This document shows positions 38,327 through 49,605 of a DNA stretch of 64,000 nt, in pieces. The stretch is from NCBI GenBank assembly GCA_038380435.1, contig JAWZYU010000030.1, positions 61,515,817-61,579,816 on the forward strand, in the 5' to 3' direction. The notes beneath the pieces are model-generated. The model was not told the origin of the DNA. It saw only the letters and a program-made list of their open reading frames with translations, and did no database searches. Origin of the DNA: Ryuthela nishihirai (lineage: Eukaryota > Arthropoda > Arachnida > Araneae > Heptathelidae). Both the position numbers and the translations under genes were made by a program. Each line of letters opens with the position of its first letter. The stretch's first letter is position 1.

Positions 38327-38799
38327 TTCTATTTTGGACAATCTAACATAAGGACATATTATAAGGTTATTCACAGCTTCCTTTGGTCTTCCCGAAAGAG
38401 AGAGTTTTTCGAAGCTTTGCAGTCCTTCTCTGAATTTCGCATCAATCCCGTAACAGCGCCATATGAACAGCCATGATCCCCACTTATGATTAATCAGAAC
38501 GAATTTTTTTCTCATCGTCCCTAAACTACATTCTTGTGAAAATGTAAAAGTTTTACTCGTGTTCAGCAGGCTCCATACTAACAATGCAAAGTTTCGCAGA
38601 CCGAACTTTAGGTGCTGACAGCGAAGGAAGAAAATAATATGGTCTTTGTTTTTAACATGTAATCACAAGTTTAGACAAGCTTTCAAGCATGTCATAGCTC
38701 GTTAACTTTGGAGGAACGAGTGCAAATCTAAAGAAAGAACTTTTTGTAGTCAAGAACTTTTTGAACGTCCTCCTATGCAAGATCCTATTGCCAATCTCA

Positions 38800-38963
38800 A
38801 ATAGAAACTTGTTAGAATTGGCCTCAAGTGGCCGAATGCAGCAGCTATAGCTCTGCATTTGGCCACTTGATAAAATATTCCATAAAAGGACAGATATGTC
38901 TGGAGAACTAAATTACACAGTCTGGTAGGACCTTCGTAGTCCATGGCTGCATGAGGATTTTGT
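38800..38963 (+). mobile_element. RTE-like LINE 3' end with (TATG)n tail
   Basis: Short RTE 3' end (TCTGGAGAACTAAATTACAC then CCATGGCTGCATGAGGAT), followed directly by a TATG microsatellite instead of the usual (GAT)n. Confidence 0.8.
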
Positions 38964-39014
38964 ATGTATGTATGTATGTATGTATGTATGTATGTATGTA
39001 TGTATGTATGTATG
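38963..39014. repeat. (TATG)n microsatellite, about 13 units
   Basis: Uninterrupted tetranucleotide run at the 3' end of an RTE fragment. Confidence 0.97.
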
Positions 39015-39517
39015 CAGGGCCAGTGCGAGGCAGGTTCAGCGCGTTCCCTGGAACACAGCCCTTTGCTTTAAAAGGTCCTGTGGTCCATGAAAAGCTCTTC
39101 GTAAAAAACGACGCTATTTTCCTCTCTTTAACACAGCAGCCGACACAATGTATCCTCGTTCCTCTAGCTCCACGTCCCACCACCAGAGCGAATGTCAGTT
39201 ATTTTCCAAGCCCAATAGTATATCCAATCGCAGAATCCGCTAATCGATGACTAACTATTCTTTCAATAGAAAGCGAAATCGGTCAATTTTGATGACGTAA
39301 TTAAAGATTTTGCGGCGAAAAAGGCGAGAAAAATTATGTAATATTTATTATATACTCGGTTTTCCTATAAGTTGTATGTAGATATGTACCACACTTTGTA
39401 CATATAATAAATAGTTTATTATTATAAAATTTAAATGCTTTTTTTTTTGGCCCCACACAATTTTGGAACCCGGCCCTGCAAAAGTTCACATTGTCCCTGT
39501 ATGTATGTAGGTAGGTA

Positions 39518-39932
39518 GGTATAAACAGAAGAATAGGATTGCTGCTGGAACTTATAAAAATCTACGGAGAGTGAGGAGAAATAGGTATATACACCTAAGG
39601 ACTAAAATTAGTCTATACAATATTTTGATTCTTTCTGAATTTAGTTATGGTAACAAAACATGGACACTTCATAAACAAGATAACAGGAAACTTGATGCTT
39701 TCGATTCTAGTTTCTTATGCAGTATCTTAGGCATTAGGTGATTTAACTTTGTAGGTAATTATGAGGTTAGGCAAATAAGTCTCCATTTCCTGTAAGCAGC
39801 ATATTGTGCACAGAGAGACTGCATTGGTTTGGCAATGTTGCTTGTATGCATTACTATACATTATCAAATAGGTCATGGACAATGTGCCTAAAGGCCTCAG
39901 AAAAAGGGGGTGGTCTAGGATGTGAATGGGCT
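39518..39932 (+). mobile_element. RTE-like LINE fragment
   Basis: Broken coding similarity to the C-terminal third of the RTE protein ([22 protein letters not shown], then [13 protein letters not shown] and LGIR-like). Confidence 0.82.
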
Positions 39933-39934
39933 TT

Positions 39935-40047
39935 GAAAGACCACTGTCCATCAGATAGGATATAAAGCCATGGTGTATGCAGAAGAGCCATACATTAAAG
40001 AATACACTGGATGGCCTTGATGGAAGGTGACGTTCAGAGGTAAAAAA
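39935..40047 (+). mobile_element. SINE1 fragment
   Basis: Diverged plus-strand SINE1 with a large internal deletion, abutting the RTE fragment. Confidence 0.65.
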
Positions 40048-40667
40048 CCCAAAAAATCCTGTACCTATGTAAAAACTGTGCAGTAGAGATATTTCGGAGT
40101 GTCCCTTGAAAATGAGAGGAGTGTGCAAATTGTGAAATTCCATTTTATCATGAGGTAGAACAAATTCAAAAACCTACAGAAAATCGTCATTAATTAGGCA
40201 TTTATGTTTAAAACATTCAGATGAGGTCAATTGAGCCGATAAAAAGAGGTAATTAGACTATCTGAATGCAGGACCTTCTCGATTAGTTAAACAACAGAAT
40301 TGGTACAATGTTTGAACAAATTGAACATATGGGTCATTAATAATCTTAAGGCAGAGGAAGTCCATCGTAAAATAGTCAAAGTGATAGCTGTGGACAACAG
40401 TCTTTTAATATAGTTTAAAAATGTTGAATTTATTAATCTCTTAAAATCAATAGAGATACTAAATATCATGAAGAAAATGTGTTTCAAATAACTTTCATAT
40501 TATTTGCGATAAATGTTAAAAAATTCGGGATTTAATTGACATTGAAAAATCACAAAATAATTACATCTCCTTGACATCTGACATAGAGACCTGTTCAGAA
40601 ATTACCTAAAGTTTTTTAACTCCCAGTGGGCATTGGCTAACTGACGAATTTAAGAAAATGTGCATAG
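40048..40667. other. Intergenic sequence
   Basis: Nothing recognised. Confidence 0.5.
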
Positions 40668-40675
40668 TCTTAAAT

Positions 40676-41210
40676 CAGGGAGGGCCAAACTTTTGGACTT
40701 TGCGATCGACTTTTAAGACAAAAAAACTTTTGCGATCAACTATAGTACATAAGTCATGATAATGATTTAACACTGCTTGAACAGCTAAGCATAAAATAAC
40801 AATTTAGCATAAAATATATCAACATGACAGTGTTACATTATTTAAAATGCAATGTTTTCCACCTAAAACTATTTATTATAAATATTCATAAAACGTGATT
40901 GTTTTCACTAAGTTTACTATTGAGAAGTAAATGCATTACACTGTATATCTTCTGCTAGCTTACTAAATGAGGGCTCATAACTGCTGAGACAGAAATGAAG
41001 GCATTAATTTAAATGTTCGTCGGTGAGGCAACTTCGGTACCTTAATTTAATTATCTACATTTAGGAGAAGGCTGGTTCGCATAGATATGTTGATCCAAAA
41101 AATGCTGTCAATCGAAGAGCCAATGATCTCGAGCATGAGTAGTTTTCTCCATAAACTAAATTCGCGATCGGCCAAACAGTTGAATGCGATCGACTGTTTG
41201 GCCACCTCTG
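40676..41210. mobile_element. hAT-like nonautonomous element (GGCCAAAC family)
   Basis: Inverted ends CAGGGAGGGCCAAAC and GTTTGGCCACCTCTG with subterminal GCGATCGAC; exact 8-bp duplication TCTTAAAT (40668-40675, 41211-41218). No transposase is seen. Confidence 0.87.
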
Positions 41211-41218
41211 TCTTAAAT

Positions 41219-41723
41219 GGTCGCCATTTTTCCAGAAGCCATACAAGTATTGATATAGTGATACATTAAGCGTTACAACTCTGCAACTTAAATGCTAAAC
41301 ACAATGCACGCGTATTGCTTCAGGACTTTGGCCATAATATGATAAGTGGGGTAAAAATTGCTGGTTTGAGAAATGAGTCCTGCTTTCACCCCACAGATTA
41401 TCTGTGACTTCCTCCATAGTCTTCATTGGTAGTCGATGATAGCATATTCTCTTAAAAATCTATTTCAGACAATATCAAAGGGCTGAAATATCATCACTTA
41501 TTTGAATCACTCGTATCTTGTTTCAAGCTAAAGAAAATACAAACTAATATTTCGCTTCCAAGACACCAACTGTTACCAGATACCCAGGTTAAAATCAACA
41601 TATGTTGAAGAGGATATTTGAACAAAGACAGGCCATCATATATTGCTCATCACCATCAATTGACTGCTGCCAATTTTAAGCTGATTGAAAATATAGTTGT
41701 TTTATTGAAACATTTTTTTCGTC
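41219..41723. other. Intergenic sequence
   Basis: Nothing recognised. Confidence 0.5.
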
Positions 41724-41734
41724 GTCGCAGTCGG

Positions 41735-42123
41735 TTGGGTTGGGTTGTTTTACCTCTGAGCGGCACTTTTTTGCACACAATGGGCTAAATGGCCAGGTCA
41801 CATGGACCCCGAAGGCTCAGAGAAGGTTGGGGGAGGTGACCCACTGGAACAGCTGTTGCGAGACAGATGGTAGCCTCCCGTCAAGGCCATCCAGCGTGTT
41901 CTTTAACGTGCACAGGTTATGGCTCTCCCACACACGTGGCCACGGCTTAACGCCCCATCCGACGGACGGCGGCCTTTCCAAGCCCATCAGTGTCCCCTAC
42001 TGACCGTGGGCAGGGCGGGGAATTTTGCGGAGATAAATCTCAACGCTGACCCAGCTGGGACTCGAACCTGGGAACTGCAGATTACGAGCCTGACGCGCTA
42101 CCGACTGAGCCACCCCCGCCCCC
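41735..42123 (-). mobile_element. SINE1
   Basis: Full-length minus-strand copy; target duplication GTCGCAGTCGG (41724-41734, 42124-42134). Confidence 0.93.
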
Positions 42124-42317
42124 GTCGCAGTCGGAGTCAATTCAGACGAACCTCTTATTTCGAGGGTATTTCATACTCGGCAAAATACAAACGACGAAGA
42201 CACCATAACTATGAAAAAAAATAATTGCTAAAATCTTTGCTTGCTAGATATAATAATGCGGAATTAAGTAAATTGTGTGTGATTTCCATTAATTTGAATC
42301 TATGCTACAAACTTATA

Positions 42318-42515
42318 AAATAAATACCCCCTAAGGCAGCTGCTTGCCACAGAGGTCTGACAGGAGCCTGTCAGTTTATATGCCATAGTAGAAGGTCTGA
42401 GAGAATGGCAGGTCCTCAGCAGAAAAACGACACAAACAGCCATGCCTTACCCGGGGCTCGAACCCAGGTCCCTTAGATCAGTAGCCAAGCGTGCTAACCA
42501 CTCAGCCATGGGGTT
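42318..42515 (-). mobile_element. SINE2, near-consensus copy
   Basis: Read on the minus strand: A-box region TGGCTGAGTGGTTAGCACGC, B box GGTTCGAGCCCCGG, a body with CTACTATGGCATATAAACTG, and the end GACCTCTGTGGCAAGCAGC with an (ATTT)-type tail. It is tRNA-derived, about 190 bp. Confidence 0.9.
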
Positions 42516-42565
42516 ACATATTTTAAAACCCAATATATGTATTATTTCTAAGTTTTGGATTATAG

Positions 42566-42941
42566 GTTGGGTTGGGTTGTTTAACTTCTGTATAGCACTT
42601 TTTTGCACACAATGGGCTAAATGGTCAGGTCACAAGGACTTCAAAGTCTCAGAGAAAGCTGACGGAGAGGACCCACTGGACACCTGTTGAGAAACAGATG
42701 GTAACCTTTCATTGAGACCATCTAGTGTGTTTTAAACGTGCACAGGTTTTCGCTCTCCCACACACAGAACCACCCCTAAATGTCCCATCTGACAAACGGC
42801 AGCATTTCCAACCCTATTGGTGTCCCCTAGTGACCATGGGCATGGCGGAGGGTTTTGCTGAGATGAATCTCAACATTGGCCCAGCGGCGACAGGAACCTG
42901 AGAATTGCAGATTACGAGCCTGGTATGCTGCTGACTGAGAA
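42566..42941 (-). mobile_element. SINE1, old copy
   Basis: Diverged minus-strand SINE1 (TTTTTTGCACACAATGGGCT present); head and tail degraded. Confidence 0.82.
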
Positions 42942-43209
42942 CCAAGAGAATCTACAGAAACAAAAATAGTGACAATAAAATTCAAGATATGATGGCTTGC
43001 TTAAATAAAAGTTCGTTTGAATGCGAAAGCAAAAAAAGAAGAGTTTCGTTTTCAACGAGTCACCCCACACCACTGGATGAACAGATAGTATAAAATTAAG
43101 GTGGCATTTTTTATGCTTATATGCGGAACATATTAACAAACAACATCGACTTACAGCTTTGGAAATTTTCAGATTGAAAAACATTTGGAGAATTCACTTT
43201 ACTCATTAT

Positions 43210-43403
43210 AAATAAATAAATACTCCCTCAAGCAGCTGCTTGCCACAGAGGTCTGACAGGAGCTGTCAGTTTATATGCCATAGTAGGTCTGTGAGGATGG
43301 CAGGACCTCTGCAGAAAAACAACACGAACATCCATGCCTTACCTGGGACCCGAACTTAGGTCTCTTAGATCAGTAGCCAAGCGCCCTAATCACTCGGCCA
43401 CGG
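43210..43403 (-). mobile_element. SINE2
   Basis: Minus-strand copy, close to the one at 42318; tail AAATAAATAC, then CTCAAGCAGCTGCTTGCCAC. Confidence 0.88.
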
Positions 43404-44399
43404 TATTAATGATAAATATTTAAGCTTTATTTTAAAAGTTAGTGAAGAATAGAAACATATATATCATGTCACCCTTCTTTGTATTGAACCGTAACCGTAT
43501 TGATGATATTAAAGGGGATCTGTAGACAAGTTGTAGCGGTTACTTGTAATTTCTCTATCTAATGTGAGATATTTTGAAGTTTATAAAGTTTGCTTCATTT
43601 AAAAAAGGACGTATAGTATGTTTAAAATGTATATATTGCCTTCACGGTTTTAATTGCAGTTTATGTGACTTTAAAGGGTTTGTGTGTAGTGGTGTATAGT
43701 AACTCGTAGATATTGCATTTAGGCTTACCACACCCATTACGGCTTTAAAAAAACTTTTAAATGTTGCAGTAAACATAAGAATTCAAAAGGTATATTTTTC
43801 TTATCCTTTGTGTTGAATATAAAACTGTATTTTAATTGTGTATTAAACTAAAAAAATAGCTAAGGTAGTTTGATAAGGTCCAAACTTTCATCCTCAAGTT
43901 TTTAAACCATTTTAGAAATATATTGCCATGTACAGATAAGCATATTTTTCACTTATAAGGTAACTTAAATTTGTCGTTGTTATGAATATGCTTTTACACA
44001 GTTTTTTTTTCTTTAGATATATGAATTTATTTACTGTAGTTTAGGTTTATTTTTTTTATAATCAGCAGAAAATTTGCTATTTCTCTTTTTTTTCACAAAA
44101 AAAAGTTTCATTTTGTATTAATTATATAAAATTAGTTACACACATAATAATAAAAAATAAATGCTACATTTTTGTAATCACTATTGCATTAAACAGCTCT
44201 CCACCTGCCACATTTTACAAAAAACACCAGAAAGAAATTTAGTTCAGGGTTTTCATAATGTAAGAAATTTTGGCTACGCTGCAGTATAGGGTCCTCAGCT
44301 GCCATGTTGTTCTCTTCCCTTGGAAAACCTGTAACGTTCAGTTGCAATACAATATCCATCCGCATGTTCCAATGTTTATTACTGATATATGCTGTTTAG
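43404..44399. other. AT-rich intergenic sequence
   Basis: No gene or element recognised. Confidence 0.5.
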
Positions 44400-44690
44400 A
44401 ATAGTTCTCTCTAATGAGATTATTTGTTTTTGTAGCTTTTCTTAAGTTGATTCTTTAGCAATGAGTGTTATTAAAAAAATTTACTTTCGATATTTATTTT
44501 AGGGGCTTTTTTAAGTGCAGAATGAAGGTTTATTCTTTAGCAGTAAAAGTTGTTAATAAAATCTAATTTTGATGAAATTATTTAATTTTCTTGGGTTATT
44601 TTTAAGTGCAAAATGAGGGTTTATTTTGTAGTGATAAGCATTGTTAATAAAATCTTGTTTCAATGAGATTATTCTCAGTAACGTTTTTAG
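44400..44690. repeat. Diverged tandem repeat, about 91-bp period, 3 units
   Basis: TTTAAGTGCA(G/A)AATGA recurs at 44510 and 44601, and the GTTAATAAAATCT(A/T) part recurs three times. Confidence 0.7.
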
Positions 44691-45129
44691 TGCAGAAACA
44701 CGATTTTCTTCTATGTAGCATTGCATATTTCTTATATATATCCTTTAAATTATTTATATATCCCCAATATGCATCTCAAGGTAGATGCGGAACAGACTAC
44801 TTTTACCATTCAGACTTTTTTTTCACTGCGGCGAAGTAAAAGAAGATATTGGCAACTATTGTCTGAGAAGACTGACAAAATAATATGAAGCATAGCTAGG
44901 TTCTGTATACTCTGATTTGTCTTTCTGCTATAACTTACCCTTGTTTTCATAACACAAAGTTGCACTTGATAAATGTGATGCTATGAAAGGACATGCCAAA
45001 AAGTACTAATATTGATCTGACTAACAACTCTCTGGAAATATTCACTAGAGGCAGTGCTTTGCCCATGTCACAACGTGAGAACTGTTATCACAAGTTGAAA
45101 TCAAAAAGCAAAATAGCAGACAAACATTT

Positions 45130-45920
45130 TTAACCCTTCCAATGTCCAGCCTGAAAAACTGGTTTATATCCAGTAGGCCCAGTTTTTTTTTCACTATGCT
45201 CTGCCAAATAAAAAACGTTTTTGCCAAATAACTAATGAAAGCAATTTATGTCATGCTATATGCCAAGGAAATCATTTTACTTTTGTATTCAAGATTTCAT
45301 TCATTCTCAGGAAATTCAATATTTTTATCTGGAAAATGAAAAAATAAGTAAAACACTGACATATAACCTAACATGATGTAAAAAAAATTTTTGCAGCAAC
45401 AAATTGTAAGCCACATGCTGTGAATTAGTGACATCTGCATCTTGCTGGGCTGTGACCTAATTTACACAGCAGAATTTTATGGATAAATTATGGTGTTGGT
45501 TTCAATAGTGGGAATTACATATTGAATACTGGGGAAAAATGATAAAAATAATTCTAGGAATACTGAAATAAGTTCGAGGCATAAAAGAGAGAAAGAGAGT
45601 AAAATGGAGGAAAAATGGAGTTATGTAATTCATAATTACTTCCAAATTCCTCTTTGTTTTTGGTGCAATATGGCCTTAGTTGCTATTGTGCCATAAAACT
45701 ACAAACAACCAAACCAAATTCCTCTATTGTAAAAACATCAGTTTTTAGTTAATCTTTGGGAGAATTTCCAAACTTTAGGAAAAAATGAGTTTGCAATAGG
45801 TCAGATCTGGCCTGTGAGCTTAAATCAGGAGGTTGCTTCAGCACCAGTAACACTAACAAATAAATCAGCAATCCCATATATTGTATCTAAGAAATAGCCA
45901 TCAGAGGACTTGAACAAATT
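45130..45920 (-). repeat. Unnamed dispersed element D1, copy B
   Basis: Inverted relative of 17030-18056: the end AACCCTTCCAATG lies at about 45132 and the conserved body (GATGGCTATTTCTTAG complement) at 45770-45910. Confidence 0.6.
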
Positions 45921-45989
45921 TTTATTCCTAGATTACATTGCACATTACACATTGAATGCCACATCATTTAGTTATGAATGATGCTAATA

Positions 45990-46066
45990 TACTGCTCACA
46001 AAAATTAGGGGATATTTCAAAATGAATATGAAGCAAAGAAATATCCCCTAATTTTTGTGAGCAGTA
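45990..46066. mobile_element. Minimal foldback element, 28-bp arms
   Basis: Arms 45990-46017 and 46039-46066 are perfect reverse complements, beginning TACTGCTCACAAAAATTAGG, around a 21-nt centre, with TA at both ends. It looks like a very small Tc1/mariner-type MITE. Confidence 0.85.
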
Positions 46067-46383
46067 TAGTTTTCCCTGTGCCACGTCATATGTATATGTA
46101 TGACATACTGTTTCCATTCAGAGCCATGTCATACTCACATAATGACATTATGTATAAATCCAATACATAATGTTTAAAAGAGTGGTGTCTGTGGAATGTT
46201 TTGATATACTTGGTTCAACTTAATTGATGAATAAAGAAACATGAAATCCAATAAAAAAATTATTTCTTTGTTTATTCATTGAAATGAGCCTTAGTACAAT
46301 ACAATTCGGCCAAAAAAAATATTTTTATTGATAAATGATAAAATTAAAATGGCTTAATTCTTCTTGCGAATGAAAAAAATTAT

Positions 46384-46932
46384 ATATATATATTTTATTA
46401 AATGAAAATTATAAACCTATGATTTATATAGTCCAGTGAAAAGAGTAATGCTATTTGTGTTGAGAATTGAAGCATTCTTTGCATAGTTAGGGCAGACCAG
46501 GACATCTATCACAGTAAGTATACACCATTTTAGCTTGTTTTCTGGCATCATTCTTAATGAGACAAAAAATTTTATTTTAGACGGTTTAACATCACAAGTG
46601 ATAAAATAATTAACATAAAATGACATTTAGAGGTAGAAATGATGGCATTTGAAGAAAACAGTCGCATGGCTCCAGGAAAATCTTGGTGAAATCGGCTTGG
46701 CACGCAATGTGTTAATAAAATATGCATCAGATGAAAAAAAAAAGTATCATTTTTCAAGCATGAATGATGTATTTTTGTAAGATATATGTAAAAATATTTT
46801 CAACCAGCAATTTTATTTTTGAAATATATATATTTTATGAAATGAAAATTATAAACCCTAATCATTTATATAGTCCAATGAAAAAAAGTAATTCTATTTG
46901 TGTTGAGAATTGAATCATTCCATGCATAGTTG
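46384..46932. repeat. 110-bp direct repeat pair
   Basis: 46384-46495 and 46822-46932 are about 90% alike (TGTGTTGAGAATTGAA motif). The intervening part (46600-46810) resembles dispersed element D1 inverted. Confidence 0.75.
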
Positions 46933-47134
46933 GAATTTCTTGAAAACATTCCTTTTAAATTCTTTCATGGTGGTAGGAGCTTCATAGACCAAATCTTTTC
47001 ACTTAGTCATAAACTTTAGAAATATTTACAGTTACAAAAGTCAATGGTTATTTGCTCTTCCATAATTTATGTTGTGAAATCATATGGCAGTTAAAAAGTT
47101 AGTTAATAAATGAAGGCTCTTGATAATGACACTG

Positions 47135-47353
47135 AGTTGTGTCAGAGTTGAAATTTGCAGTGGTTTGGCATTAGTACTGGAGTTTCATAAAGCTGCATTT
47201 TGTCACCTTTTCTATTTGGTTATGGTATGAGGAGTTCATTTGTAAGGGGAAAGACTAAAGCCGTAGATGGTCTAGAGATATGAATATCTGACTTTGATTG
47301 TGATGATGATTTGCTCCTGACAAGTGATATTGATTTGGATGAACATTTTCATT
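47135..47353 (+). mobile_element. RTE-like LINE scrap (reverse transcriptase part)
   Basis: Very degenerate similarity to the RT segment from the region before [12 protein letters not shown] through the catalytic DYADDL neighbourhood. Confidence 0.6.
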
Positions 47354-47890
47354 AACCCTTCCAAGGCCCCCAACGAACATAGACACTGACAGAATCCAAA
47401 ATGAAAGACCAAAGATGAATATAGACATCTTTGGTACAACAAAACTTCAATTTTTAAAAAACAGAAATTGCCATTTTAGTTTTTTTTACATATATCTTTT
47501 AAAAATGCATAATTCAAGCTTGAAAAATATTTCCTTTTTTCATTTGATGAATATTTTATTAAACTACAATAAAAATAATTTGACAAAGCCATCTGATTGC
47601 CATATTTTAAAAGTGCTAGACGATATTGCCAATTTATTTGTTAGTATTACTCTGCATTGAAGCCACCATCTGATTATTGCTTAAAGTTTCGAAAATCTCC
47701 CGAAAATTAACAAAAAAACTGCTATTTTTTAAAAACTAAAGATTTTGGAAGTAATTGCGAAGTATGTACCTCTGTTTTCTGCCCTTGTTTTACAGTTTTC
47801 TGCCTTAAACCTATTTCAGTATTCCTAGAATTGTTTTTATCATTTATGCCATCATTCTATGCATTCTTCCCACTCTTCAAATCAAAATTG
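47354..47890 (+). repeat. Unnamed dispersed element D1, copy C
   Basis: Begins AACCCTTCCAAGG and is collinear with 17030-17450. Confidence 0.68.
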
Positions 47891-48710
47891 CAAGTAAAAC
47901 TGAAAAGTAAAAGAAACATATTACCCAGAGCTGTTAATTGTTAGAACCTTATTGTGAAACTGCTGGGAGATGGAAGAGCCAAGTGCCATGACCTAGCCAA
48001 TTGCTTGCACATGTAGCAGTCAAATAATATGGGCTAAATGTGAAAGTTATAAAGTGGATTGTTTACAGCAAGTTACTGTTCTCATACTTTGGATAAATTC
48101 ACCATACATCTAGTCAGTATTTACACTTTTATGCTTAAACGTTCAGTTTCATCTCTGTACATTAATTTTTTTAAAAAGGAAGAAGGTACTTCTCTACACA
48201 AAGGATGGAGATAACCTAGTAGCTATATTAGGCTTGTCCTGGGTTTCTCATACGACATACAAATACTTACACAAGGACATGCTTCACTGGTCTTCATAGG
48301 CACATGCCTATGAAGACCAGTGAAGTGTGCTAACCACTAGACTAGGGGCTTATTTCTGTAAATTATTATTATTGATTTTTATTTTTCAGTTATTCTACAT
48401 CGGATGGCCTGGTGCTTACAACTTGTTGCTATGGATATTTGATTTAACATTACATTAGTTTATATGTTCATTTTTGTTTTATTATTTCTTTGTTTTTCAG
48501 TAAAAAAACTTGGATCTTGTATTATTTCCTGAAAATGAATGGTCTGGATATGAAAGCGAAAAGGACTTACTTGGCATGGAAAATCAGTTCTCCTGTGGGA
48601 GGACAATTTTGGCAAAAGTTTTTACACCCCCCCCCCTCCCCCATTATGATCTTTTTTTAATTTTAAATTTATACTTAATGGTTTTAAAAATTTTTAACAC
48701 CAACAAACAA
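47891..48710. other. Upstream region of Galphaq copy 2
   Basis: No gene recognised. Holds the palindrome at 48282-48325 and a C-rich run near 48628-48645. Confidence 0.5.
48282..48325. repeat. Perfect inverted repeat, 21-bp arms, 2-nt loop
   Basis: Arms 48282-48302 (CTTCACTGGTCTTCATAGGC and one A) and 48305-48325 are exact reverse complements. A SINE2 head-like GTGCTAACCACTAGACTAGG follows. Confidence 0.95.
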
Positions 48711-48714
48711 ATTT

Positions 48715-48840
48715 ATTGATAAATGGAGATAAATGTGAAGTAATGAAAATTTAAAGTGGGTGCTGCTCTAGTTTTTTGAATGACTGTGCACTTGAGCAAG
48801 TTCCTTAATTTAATTATCTTGGAAATTATGTGATAGACTA
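48715..48840 (+). mobile_element. RTE-like LINE scrap
   Basis: Degenerate similarity to the part of the RTE protein around NYLG (ACTTGAGCAAGTTCC then TTTAATTATCTTGG). Confidence 0.6.
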
Positions 48841-49131
48841 CTATTTTCGTGTAGCAGATATTGTTTTGGATGAACATGAAAGTGAATATTTTACAGGTAC
48901 AAAATTTAACCAGTTGGAAATAGGAAATGTTATCTGTAAATATAACAAAATAACTTTGAATCTCATAAGCAACAAAAAAAAAATGTTTTATGGGTGTTTT
49001 TTAATCTGTTGCTTATCAGATTATACTAGTTTATGTATATGTGCTAAGCTTAAAATAAAACTTTATTAAATGGTTTTTCTAGCTATGAGTTATCAAATAT
49101 GCCTTTATGAATTATGATAGTCTGTATAGCC

Positions 49132-49312
49132 GTCTAGTGGCTGTGTGGTTTGCATATTTGGCTTCTGAAGTGTTTGAGCCCTGCATAAGGCATGGCTATT
49201 TCTTGTCTTTTCTGCTGTCTTTCCTTCCTCATACATTCTCCATTGTGTATTATACTGATAGGCTTCTATCAGACCTCAGTGGCAAGCAGCTGTTTGGGGT
49301 ATTTTATGCATG
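49132..49312 (+). mobile_element. SINE2, old copy just upstream of Galphaq copy 2
   Basis: Plus-strand SINE2 with a degraded head; the end GACCTCAGTGGCAAGCAGCT is clear. It lies 176 bp before the start codon, within or near the putative 5' UTR. Confidence 0.75.
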
Positions 49313-49487
49313 TATCTTTGCAAATATTGTTTTAGTGTTTATATTTTACTTTATGGTTTACTTTCTTTATAAGTACTTAGCAAGTAAGCTGATATTCACC
49401 ATTTTCTATCATTTTTTTGCATTAAATTTGACAATATTTTACTATTTTTAGAGCAGTACTGGAAAAGAAGATTCCATAATTATAAAT

Positions 49488-49605
49488 ATGGCTTGTTGTA
49501 TGAGTGATGAAGCGAAAGAGCAAAAGCGTATCAACCAGGCAATTGAGAAAATAATTCGTCAAGATAAACGTGATGCTCGTCGAGAACTAAAATTATTATT
49601 ACTTG
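49488..49605 (+). CDS. Galphaq: Galphaq copy 2, exon 1 (start codon)
   Basis: Codes 39 residues plus one base, from [17 protein letters not shown] to RRELKLLLL, ending before GTGAGG. Cys3 and Cys4 are probable lipid-attachment sites. No second copy of this exon is in the window. Confidence 0.94.

Noticed and set aside
39017..39476. Further hAT element (CAGGGCC...GGCCCTG ends)
   Set aside because: Inverted match is only about 7-8 bp and no 8-bp target duplication is seen.
49107..49451. 114-codon open frame upstream of Galphaq copy 2
   Set aside because: Overlaps a SINE2 copy and consists of AT-rich hydrophobic residues; no recognised family.
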